Source: Curtobacterium poinsettiae (lineage in GTDB: Bacteria > Actinomycetota > Actinomycetes > Actinomycetales > Microbacteriaceae). From it: a stretch of 64,000 bases of DNA. Below the pieces are notes generated by a model. That model searched no databases. It saw nothing but the letters and a program-made list of their open reading frames with translations, and was not told the DNA's origin. The stretch is from NCBI RefSeq assembly GCF_025677645.1, contig NZ_CP106879.1, positions 3,348,001-3,412,000 of the forward strand, read 5' to 3'. Each line of letters opens with the position of its first letter. The stretch's first letter is position 1. A program made the translations under genes and the position numbers. This document shows positions 58,513-64,000 of this stretch, in pieces.

Positions 58513-58586
58513 CAGCCAGTGGTCACTGGCTGGTTGGACCCGTCGACGACACGTACTGGAGGCAGAAAGCAGAACCCGTAAAGGTA

Positions 58587-59255
58587 TCAGCTCAACCCTT
58601 GGAACCGCGCGAAAGCATCGGGGTCCATTGCGAGACCGATGATTGCTTGTTGGGTCTTCAATTGCTCTGCCTCAACGTCAGAGGTCACTTCCGGCGATTG
58701 CGCGTTGATGAGGCTTTCCACAAGTCTGGTAAGCGGTTGACCAATCGCGCGACGGAAGTCGAACCCAAGTATTTGTAGCAAGTTGACGGTCTCAACGGAC
58801 AGAAGAGGCTTGAACTGCTCAACTTGCTTCTTGAACTTCACTCCCTCTTCGCCTTCCATGTTGTCGCCGAGCTGAAGAAGCAGAGGAACGAGCGTACCGG
58901 CGATGTACGCCACCTCGGCATCGGTGATCCGCTGTGCCACCAGCTCCTGCTGGTAACTCTGAGCAATCAAGGCGAGTTCGTTTTTATCCGCAATCAGGTC
59001 CGAGACGATTTCGGATAACCCATCGATGGTGTCCTGCGCCCTACCGCGTTCTCGGAGGGCGCGGATCTTGTCCATCACCATGGTCGCGGTGTTGCGGGCC
59101 GTACTCTCTGCGAGCTGCACGCCTAGCTGCATAACCTCGGGGGGAACGTCCATTTTCAACCTCACGCTCGTCTGTTGCCTGCTGGAGCCGCTGCCGCTCG
59201 CCGCGCGACTCTCCCCTCGGACCTTACCCGGCTGCACTGCCGTGCTGTCTTGCAT
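58587..59255 (-). CDS. Prophage protein of unknown function, helical
   Basis: A 222-residue protein with no signal peptide or membrane helix. It is mostly alpha-helical by composition: VMQLGVQLAESTARNTATMVMDKIRALRERG, then a middle part with LVPLLLQLGDNMEGEEGVKFKKQVEQFKPLL and VNLLQILGFDFRRAIGQPLTRLVESL. The N-terminal 30 residues are low in structure (Ser/Gly/Arg/Gln). Codon use is clearly less GC-rich than host genes. It is divergent from the next gene with a 35-base gap. Possible prophage accessory (moron) gene; family not recognised. Confidence 0.65.
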   Translation of the reverse strand: MQDSTAVQPGKVRGESRAASGSGSSRQQTSVRLKMDVPPEVMQLGVQLAESTARNTATMVMDKIRALRERGRAQDTIDGLSEIVSDLIADKNELALIAQSYQQELVAQRITDAEVAYIAGTLVPLLLQLGDNMEGEEGVKFKKQVEQFKPLLSVETVNLLQILGFDFRRAIGQPLTRLVESLINAQSPEVTSDVEAEQLKTQQAIIGLAMDPDAFARFQGLS

Positions 59256-59274
59256 CGATGAAGAAGAGTCGAAG

Positions 59275-59290
59275 AACGTAGTATCTCGCT
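59275..59290. promoter_or_regulatory. Overlapping divergent -10 elements of the two unknown prophage genes
   Basis: TAGTAT (59279-59284, plus) lies six bases before the ATG at 59291, a leaderless layout. On the minus strand TACGTT (59280-59275) overlaps it, 19 bases before the ATG at 59255. RNA polymerase could occupy only one promoter at a time. Confidence 0.5.
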
Positions 59291-59785
59291 ATGACTGAAC
59301 TCCCGGGCGACGATCACCTCGGACCGGTGGCTTCTACATGGTCACTAGTGGAGCGGGTAGGCATGCCCAACACCCCGGTTCGGCGGGCCCTCTTTGACCT
59401 CGCCAAGATCATCGAAACCGGTTCGTCCGACGAGCTGCTTCTGGCTAGCGCCGCATACAGGGCCCTGGCAACGTCGATTGAAGACGTCTACCGCCGAAGA
59501 TCGCCCCTTGAGCAGCAGCTCGAGTACATCAAGGCGAGTAGAGAGCTGCAAGAAGCAACGGGCATCCGATCACCCGACGTTTCCGGCGATCGTTTCGAAC
59601 TCGCGCCGCTCCCCGAATCCCCAGCAGCCCTTGCTGCTGAACTGGGCTACCGCGACGGAGGAAGAGCAGTCCGCCGCGTTCTTCGTGAGAAGTTCGGCCT
59701 TACACCAGGCGGGCGGTGGCACGAGCTGACCGAGCGACAGGTGAACTACGTCCGAGCTCACTTGCCTCCGCGACAAGTGCCGTGA
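59291..59785 (+). CDS. Prophage protein of unknown function with possible DNA-binding C-terminus
   Basis: A 164-residue protein. The N-terminal two-thirds is helical without motifs (TPVRRALFDLAKIIETGSSDELLLASAAYRALATSIEDVYRR). The C-terminal part, about 112-160, reads AAELGYRDGGRAVRRVLREKF then GLTPGGRWHELTERQVNYVRAHL. This resembles a small domain seen at the C-terminus of many actinobacterial proteins (LGV..k.lR.wLR..F....W.LT..q...vr), thought to bind nucleic acid; that comparison is from memory. Divergent partner of the gene at 58587. Function unknown. Confidence 0.65.
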   Translation: MTELPGDDHLGPVASTWSLVERVGMPNTPVRRALFDLAKIIETGSSDELLLASAAYRALATSIEDVYRRRSPLEQQLEYIKASRELQEATGIRSPDVSGDRFELAPLPESPAALAAELGYRDGGRAVRRVLREKFGLTPGGRWHELTERQVNYVRAHLPPRQVP

Positions 59786-59835
59786 GCGCTGGCTGAGGTC
59801 ACTCCGATGTCGGCAGCCCCGATGATGATCACTTC

Positions 59836-60132
59836 ATGCCCGAGCACAAGTGGGCTCCCCCGGAGCACCCCGACGTCACCTTAGACGAGCCCTACGGGCT
59901 AGGGCCGGAGCACATCGAGGGGCCAGGCGAACGCCTCGCGACACCACGACCGGTGTACGTGTGGATCCGTTACCAGCACGCAGGGCTGCTGCGGCTGAAG
60001 GGTTTCGCGATCGCTCACACGCCGGTCGCGGCTCTTGTGCAGGTGACTTGGCAGGGCCGGCTGCAGCAGGTGTGGTGCTGGCGTGCGGCAGTCAAGAACC
60101 GGACGCTGAAGGACCGGTCTCGCCGCCGCTGA
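59836..60132 (+). CDS. Small prophage protein of unknown function
   Basis: A 98-residue protein with an acidic Pro-rich start (PEHKWAPPEHPDVTLDEPYGLGPEH), an aromatic beta-like middle (RPVYVWIRYQHAGLLRLKGFAIAH, VAALVQVTWQGRLQQVWCW) and a basic end. It looks like a single-domain binding protein. Proteins of similar look occur in many actinophages. No ribosome-binding site is obvious before the ATG. Confidence 0.6.
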   Translation: MPEHKWAPPEHPDVTLDEPYGLGPEHIEGPGERLATPRPVYVWIRYQHAGLLRLKGFAIAHTPVAALVQVTWQGRLQQVWCWRAAVKNRTLKDRSRRR

Positions 60133-60138
60133 AGTTGT

Positions 60139-60321
60139 CTAGCTGCTCACTCGCTTCGGAACGGTCTTGTTGTTCCAGTGCCCCGGCTTCCACTCCCCCG
60201 TCGCTTCGAAGTGCGCGCGCGTCTTGTAGTGGTCGTTGAGGGCAGCCAGGACGGCGGCGTGCACCACCCAGTACGCGACGAAGATGCCGGTGACGAAAAG
60301 AACGATCGCGAGAAGCCCCAT
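60139..60321 (-). CDS. Small single-span membrane protein
   Basis: A 60-residue protein: MGLLAIVLFVTGIFVAYWVVHAAVLAAL is one membrane helix, followed by a polar tail (NDHYKTRAHFEATGEWKPGHWNNKTVPKRVSS). It is convergent with the previous gene (7 bases apart). It could be a holin-like or superinfection-exclusion protein, but nothing in the sequence proves this. Confidence 0.55.
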   Translation of the reverse strand: MGLLAIVLFVTGIFVAYWVVHAAVLAALNDHYKTRAHFEATGEWKPGHWNNKTVPKRVSS

Positions 60322-60440
60322 GCCGCTATTTTTCCGGTTTGGTCGGGCTGGCGCACCACCCCAAACGAGTCGCGCCAAGAGGGCGACGCCTCCCGAAGAG
60401 GGGCGGCGACGGCGAACGTGAGCCGTCCTATGCTTCTGCT

Positions 60441-60848
60441 GTGACCCGAGTCCTACCTGCCATCCTCGTCGCCGCACTGGCTGCCGCGTCGTTCGCCGGC
60501 TGCGCAAAAGCCGAACCTCCGACGCCGCGCTTCAAGACCGCGATCGAAAAGTGCGATATCCGGGGCGAAGACGGCGTTGAGTACGCCGACGAGGGAGCGT
60601 CTTTGATCCTCAGCACTGCCGGCGAGGACGATTTTGGTTCGGGCATGATCACGTGGTCCGACGTTGAGTGCGTGCTGAAGCGCACGAAGGCGACAGAGGC
60701 GACACTGAACCGAATGCTGAGCACCCGGGCGCTTGATGGCATGCAGGACGCCTCGTGGAAGGGCGTCGAGGCATCGTGGACGTACCACCCGGACAACGGG
60801 TTCAACATCAGCCTTGAGGACACCGCTCTCGAGAGCGAACGGGACTGA
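60441..60848 (+). CDS. Prophage-encoded lipoprotein of unknown function
   Basis: A 135-residue lipoprotein. Signal: VTRVLPAILVAALAAASFAGC, with lipobox SFAGC and Cys near residue 21. The mature part is acidic with two Cys (EKCDIRG, DVECVLKR) and ends in NGFNISLEDTALESERD. TATGCT ends six bases before the GTG start, an exact leaderless layout. Phage-encoded surface lipoproteins can block adsorption of related phages; that role is only a suggestion here. Confidence 0.7.
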   Translation: MTRVLPAILVAALAAASFAGCAKAEPPTPRFKTAIEKCDIRGEDGVEYADEGASLILSTAGEDDFGSGMITWSDVECVLKRTKATEATLNRMLSTRALDGMQDASWKGVEASWTYHPDNGFNISLEDTALESERD

Positions 60849-60863
60849 GAGCGAGAGCCAGAT

Positions 60864-61085
60864 ATGAGCGACCAGGGCAAGCTGATGATGACGAGCGAGG
60901 CTGATGGCACGTTCACCATCACTCGCATGGCCGACGACGTTGTGCTCGGCCGTATGACACTCGACGACTTTGAGCACTGGCACGCCTGGCATGAGGACGG
61001 CAGTATCGAACAACGGTACCTAGGCGAGTTCGAGGACGACGGCGACGCCATCGCGGCGATCCGCGAAGCGTCGGATTCGCAGTAG
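60864..61085 (+). CDS. Small acidic prophage protein of unknown function
   Basis: A 73-residue acidic protein (about one third Asp/Glu): SEADGTFTITRMADDVVLGRMTLDDFEHWHAWHEDGSIEQRYLGEFEDDGD. No signal or membrane helix. It follows the lipoprotein gene by 15 bases with GAGAG as possible ribosome-binding site, so the two form a unit ended by the hairpin at 61107. Acidic composition would fit a DNA mimic or inhibitor, but so would many other roles. Confidence 0.6.
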   Translation: MSDQGKLMMTSEADGTFTITRMADDVVLGRMTLDDFEHWHAWHEDGSIEQRYLGEFEDDGDAIAAIREASDSQ

Positions 61086-61106
61086 CACGGGTTGCTGCTC
61101 TTCTGG

Positions 61107-61139
61107 ACGCCCCGCCCCTCATTTCGAGGGGCGGGGCGT
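61107..61139. terminator. Bidirectional terminator
   Basis: A 14-bp perfect stem ACGCCCCGCCCCTC with its complement and an ATTTC loop, between the convergent small acidic gene and the acetyltransferase gene. Confidence 0.9.
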
Positions 61140-61146
61140 TCGGCTG

Positions 61147-61572
61147 CTACCAGTTGCGGTCACTGACCTTCCGAGCGGGGTTGCCCGCCCACACTTCGCC
61201 GGCAGGCACATCCTTGGTGACGACGGAGTTTGCTCCGATCACCGCGCCCGCGCCAATGTGGCGGTCACTGGTCCCAGTAAGGATCACGGCCCCGGTGCAG
61301 AGGATCGCCCCGTTGCCGATGTACGTGTCCCCCGGGTACTCGCCGTCCAGTCGTGCCCGACCGATCGTGACGTGGTGGTAGATCCGTACGTCGTCGCCGA
61401 TTTTCACCCTTGGGTGGAGGACCGTGCCGACACCGCGGTGCTCGATCGTCAGACGCTTGCCTACCTCGATCGACGCAGGGCAATCGAATCCCATCGCGTA
61501 GCCGACCTTGCGGAGCAGGCTGCCGAGCACGGGCACACGCCGGTAATCGACGATCATCGAAGTCATCCCCAT
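61147..61572 (-). CDS. Left-handed beta-helix (hexapeptide) acetyltransferase, serine acetyltransferase-like
   Basis: A 141-residue protein with hexapeptide turns from about residue 40 on (VGTVLHPRVKIGDDVRIYHHVTIGRA, TYIGNGAILCTGAVILTGTSDRHIGAGAVIGANSVVTKDVPAGEVWAGNPARKV). YHHVTIG with the catalytic His and the GNPARKV end match CysE- and capsule-type O-acetyltransferases. The N-terminal helical domain of CysE is missing. TAGTCT ends seven bases before the ATG, a leaderless layout. In a prophage it could modify cell-surface glycans (lysogenic conversion); this is inference. Confidence 0.85.
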   Translation of the reverse strand: MGMTSMIVDYRRVPVLGSLLRKVGYAMGFDCPASIEVGKRLTIEHRGVGTVLHPRVKIGDDVRIYHHVTIGRARLDGEYPGDTYIGNGAILCTGAVILTGTSDRHIGAGAVIGANSVVTKDVPAGEVWAGNPARKVSDRNW

Positions 61573-61672
61573 GAAAGCGAGACTACTTCACCATGAGGGC
61601 GCGTTCGGGGGCGCTGAACGACGAACAACTCCATCGAGCTCTCAACGGAACCCGAGGGGCCGTTGCCGGGCA

Positions 61673-62935
61673 TCACGCCATCCGCGCCAGCGCGTCCTCA
61701 AGGATGAGATCGGCGACGGCAGCCTGCCCGTACGCGTTGAAGTGCACGCCGTCGAAATACATGCCAAGCCCAGCGCTGCCCGCGGCAAGACCTGGCTCGA
61801 GTGCGCTCCGGAGGTCTGTCACGAACGAGTTCGGCGTCGCCGCAGCAGCCGCGTACACGGCGTCGACGTAAGCCTGGTAGGGATAGGCCCGGGCCGCCCC
61901 CGTGATGGATGGCTCAGGGAAGACAATGAATTGCACTGTCGGCTTCACCGTAACTGGAGCGATCATCCACGACACGGAATTCGTGAGCTGCGTCTGGAAA
62001 AGCGCCGGGTCGACGTTGCCGAAGTATTCGTTGAACCCGAACTCGATGGTCAGCATCCGCGGCTGGATGAGTCCCATCGACTGGAAGATCAGTGACGTCG
62101 AGTCGGTGCCGTAGTCGCCGATCTTCGCCGAACCTTTACCGCCGTCCCAGATGCGGATTCCCTTGGTCCGGTCGCCGTTGTACGGCATGATCCCGTCGAT
62201 CGCGACGTTGCCTACGGAGCCGCCCGTGATGCGAATCGTGTGGGAGCCAGCAGTGAGGCCGGTCACGGAGAACTTGGTCGCCTTCCGAGCCGACGTCGGC
62301 AGGTTCCATGCCTGCGCTGCGCCGCCGTCCACTGAGACTGTTGCGGTGGTGCTGGCGGTGGCGAGGGTGCCGCCGAAGACGTCAACGGAGTCGCCGGTGA
62401 ACGTGAACTGGATCCAATCCGACGTGGTGGTGAGGGCAAGCGATCGAGACGCAAGCCCCGAGCCCACTGCGATGAGGTTGCCTGAGTAGGTCACGCCAGC
62501 CGGGGTTACCCGCCCGTTCGCAGTAGTCCCCGCAACAAAGAACGTCTGGTAGAACGCGGGGATGTACCCGACGCTCCCAGTGACCGGAGACAGCAGCGGG
62601 AACCGACTACGGAGGGTGAGCTGCAACCTGTCCAGCCAACGCACCTGACGCCCGAGAGCAAGCTCGGGTGCACCGTTCGCCGGGCCACCCTCGGTCATAG
62701 AGGTGCCCCAGCAAACCCAATCGAATGGTGCAACGTCGCGACCGCCGAGGCCAGATGTCAGAGGGCGCTTGGCCGTTTGTCGCGTTACCCGGGTTGCGGC
62801 TTTCACAAAGCGACCGTCAAGCGCCATACCCTCAGGTGTAGCAGGGTCTGCAAAGTTCGACGCCATGCGCGTGCGAACAGTGTCGGGGAACTGCTTGGTA
62901 TCCGAATCGACGGAGGGGAGAAGCGGTGAGCCCAT
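61673..62935 (-). CDS. SGNH/GDSL hydrolase, prophage tail-region protein
   Basis: A 420-residue protein. Residues about 1-60 are Ala/Thr-rich. The hydrolase begins with WVCWGTSMTEGG near 75 (GDSL-like Ser block). A beta-sandwich segment of about 100 residues (LALTTTSDWIQFTFTGDSVDVFGGTLA, VSVDGGAAQAWNL) is inserted, then IEFGFNEY (block III Asn) and YFDGVHFNAYGQ (block V Asp and His). Such proteins occur at the tail end of siphophage late operons, probably to deacylate cell-surface polymers during adsorption. AGAAGGA lies 9 bases before the ATG. Confidence 0.85.
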   Translation of the reverse strand: MGSPLLPSVDSDTKQFPDTVRTRMASNFADPATPEGMALDGRFVKAATRVTRQTAKRPLTSGLGGRDVAPFDWVCWGTSMTEGGPANGAPELALGRQVRWLDRLQLTLRSRFPLLSPVTGSVGYIPAFYQTFFVAGTTANGRVTPAGVTYSGNLIAVGSGLASRSLALTTTSDWIQFTFTGDSVDVFGGTLATASTTATVSVDGGAAQAWNLPTSARKATKFSVTGLTAGSHTIRITGGSVGNVAIDGIMPYNGDRTKGIRIWDGGKGSAKIGDYGTDSTSLIFQSMGLIQPRMLTIEFGFNEYFGNVDPALFQTQLTNSVSWMIAPVTVKPTVQFIVFPEPSITGAARAYPYQAYVDAVYAAAAATPNSFVTDLRSALEPGLAAGSAGLGMYFDGVHFNAYGQAAVADLILEDALARMA

Positions 62936-62991
62936 GGTTATTCCTTCTGTGTCGAGTTACAATGAGCAGGTCAAGCAATGAGTGGCCTGAC

Positions 62992-63029
62992 GAAAGCACC
63001 GCCCCCTACCAAAAGGGGGCGGTGCTTTC
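62992..63029. terminator. Terminator between tape measure and SGNH genes
   Basis: A 16-bp perfect stem GAAAGCACCGCCCCCT with its complement and a six-base loop. It begins 23 bases after the tape measure stop, so it separates that transcript from the SGNH gene. Confidence 0.88.
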
Positions 63030-63052
63030 TTTTGCGGCTATGCGGGAAAGGG

Positions 63053-64000
63053 TCAGCTGACCATCCCTGCGAGTTCACGAGTGAGCTGGCGGCCCAGCAC
63101 CGTTGTGAGCGTGTTGGGGTCGAGGTTCGGCATCGGCTTGAAGTGGTTGTGCTGCTCCACCGAAGTGCTCGGTGCCGGTGCTGCCTGCACGACTCGTGTC
63201 GGATCCATGTACCGGACGTTGCCTCCGTTGTTCATCGCCTCGAGCAGCGGCCGGTTCGCAGCCGTCGCATACGCGTTCATCACGAACTCGCGACCATGCA
63301 CGACACCGGCAACGGCTCCGGGGTGGCCATCGCCGGTGTAGCCGCCGACCGCGTACCCGGGGACGCCCAGAGCGCGACCAATGACGCGCTGCAGCTTTCG
63401 AGACTCGGCGTTGATCGCGCTGGTGATCTTCGCTGTGTTCCGGTTGGCCGCCGTCAGCTGCTTCTCGGCGGCGTCGATGAGCTTCCCGTAGTTGGCGTCG
63501 GCGACCTGGCTACCGATTGCCGAGGACGTCGACTGGATCGACTTGTACTGCGTGTTGATCGCGGCGATCTGCGAATTCGACGATGAGGCGAGCGACTTCG
63601 CGAGTGGGATCCCCTCGTCGATGCCGAGCGACGCGATCTCGCTCAGCAGTGCGGGAGCGAGACCGTTCTTCTGCAGCTTCGACAGCAGCGACTGGAACTC
63701 CTTGAGCTTGGTTGCACGCCCAGTCAGTGCCCGCTGCAGCGACGACGACGATCGGTAGTCGCCGTACGCGAAGTCCGACAGCTTGCCCTGGATGGAAGAC
63801 GACATCGACGACGCCGACGACTTCAGCCCGTCGAGCTTGTCCGACGCCTTACTGACCGCCGACGCGGCCTTGTCGGACTGCTTCTCGAGGCTCAGCAGCC
63901 GCTTCTCTGACGCACCAGCAACGCGCGCCACGGACAGCCGGAACCGCTCCGGGAACTTGCTGTCCGTAGCGATCTGGAACGCCTGCGACACAGCAGACTG
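63053..64000 (-). CDS. Phage tail tape measure protein, C-terminal part (runs off the window)
   Basis: The frame is open through the right edge; 316 residues are visible, ending at 63053. The visible part has long helices rich in Ser, Ala and Lys (SLEKQSDKAASAVSKASDKLDGLKSSAS, SSSLQRALTGRATKLKEFQSLL) and then the C-terminal block typical of actinophage tape measure proteins (VPGYAVGGYTGDGHPGAVAGVVHGREFVMNA). Tape measure proteins set tail length in siphophages. The absence of Dit or tail-fibre genes directly downstream is odd. Confidence 0.85.
   Translation of the reverse strand, partial: QSAVSQAFQIATDSKFPERFRLSVARVAGASEKRLLSLEKQSDKAASAVSKASDKLDGLKSSASSMSSSIQGKLSDFAYGDYRSSSSLQRALTGRATKLKEFQSLLSKLQKNGLAPALLSEIASLGIDEGIPLAKSLASSSNSQIAAINTQYKSIQSTSSAIGSQVADANYGKLIDAAEKQLTAANRNTAKITSAINAESRKLQRVIGRALGVPGYAVGGYTGDGHPGAVAGVVHGREFVMNAYATAANRPLLEAMNNGGNVRYMDPTRVVQAAPAPSTSVEQHNHFKPMPNLDPNTLTTVLGRQLTRELAGMVS

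Larger units (their letters stand above)
57817..64000. mobile_element. Prophage or prophage remnant, left end (continues past the window)
   Basis: From the tRNA fragment to the right edge the content changes: an excisionase-like gene, short unknown genes, an SGNH hydrolase, a hexapeptide acetyltransferase and the C-terminus of a tape measure protein. Base composition is lower in G+C and codon choice is less extreme than in the host part (for example CTT, AAT and TTG codons). Late genes read leftward. No integrase, lysin, portal or terminase is in this part. Whether the element is intact cannot be judged. Confidence 0.85.

Noticed and set aside
58470..58778. 102-codon plus-strand frame starting at 58470
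   Set aside because: It is mostly antisense to the 222-residue prophage gene, whose composition is more protein-like, and it overlaps the excisionase-like fragment.

Overview
The window is high-GC DNA (roughly 70% by eye) with dense, mostly unidirectional operons, frequent ATGA/GTGA start-stop overlaps, GTG starts and DtxR/IdeR-type iron boxes. This points to an actinobacterium. The gene set (EfeUOB, FecCD-type siderophore uptake, the MoxR/DUF58/transglutaminase trio, LAxTG surface protein, many MarR/TetR switches) would fit Microbacteriaceae such as Curtobacterium, but no rRNA is present, so the genus is inference.

Layout. 1-2.4 kb: end of a carbohydrate ABC operon (binding-protein tail and two permeases), followed by a palindromic terminator and a tandem repeat array. 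2.8-7.9 kb: an iron-siderophore island (siderophore-interacting flavoprotein divergent from two permeases, an ATPase and a lipoprotein). 8-17.4 kb: class A penicillin-binding protein, two GNAT acetyltransferases, a secreted beta-helix protein, a MarR/oxidoreductase switch, a hydrolase and a lipoprotein class A beta-lactamase. 17.4-23 kb: TetR plus MMPL exporter, then an OhrR-like regulator, a tiny Cys-rich protein and an Old Yellow Enzyme. 23-32 kb: membrane protein, acyltransferase-SGNH protein, epoxide hydrolase, secreted DUF1906 protein, secreted chorismate mutase, TetR and an opine-type dehydrogenase. 32.3-41.4 kb: tRNA-Arg, dienelactone hydrolase, glucose-6-phosphate dehydrogenase, a Gfo/Idh/MocA + isomerase pair, a pyruvate oxidase-like enzyme and a sortase-anchored 5'-nucleotidase. 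41.7-47.5 kb: EfeUOB iron uptake under a third iron box, a TRIC-family protein and a TetR. 47.7-52.4 kb: transglutaminase/DUF58/MoxR operon. 52.6-57.8 kb: a second isomerase + Gfo/Idh/MocA pair divergent from a LacI repressor, then a MarR/MFS efflux pair.

57.8-64 kb: a prophage or prophage remnant begins at a 22-bp copy of the 3' end of a tRNA (probably Ser). It carries an excisionase-like protein, a second excisionase-like fragment without a start codon, a divergent pair of unknown proteins, several small unknown proteins, a hexapeptide acetyltransferase, an SGNH hydrolase and the C-terminus of a tape measure protein that runs off the window. Base composition is visibly lower in G+C than in the host part.

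Three observations cut across the window. First, about seventeen genes have a TAnnnT hexamer 5-8 nt before the start codon and no Shine-Dalgarno sequence, the signature of leaderless transcription; it helps decide several starts. Second, intergenic terminators share a GGAGGC...GCCTCC stem. Third, iron boxes sit directly on these leaderless -10 elements, so repressor binding would block transcription at the start codon itself. No CRISPR array or rRNA was seen, and no restriction-modification system was recognised.
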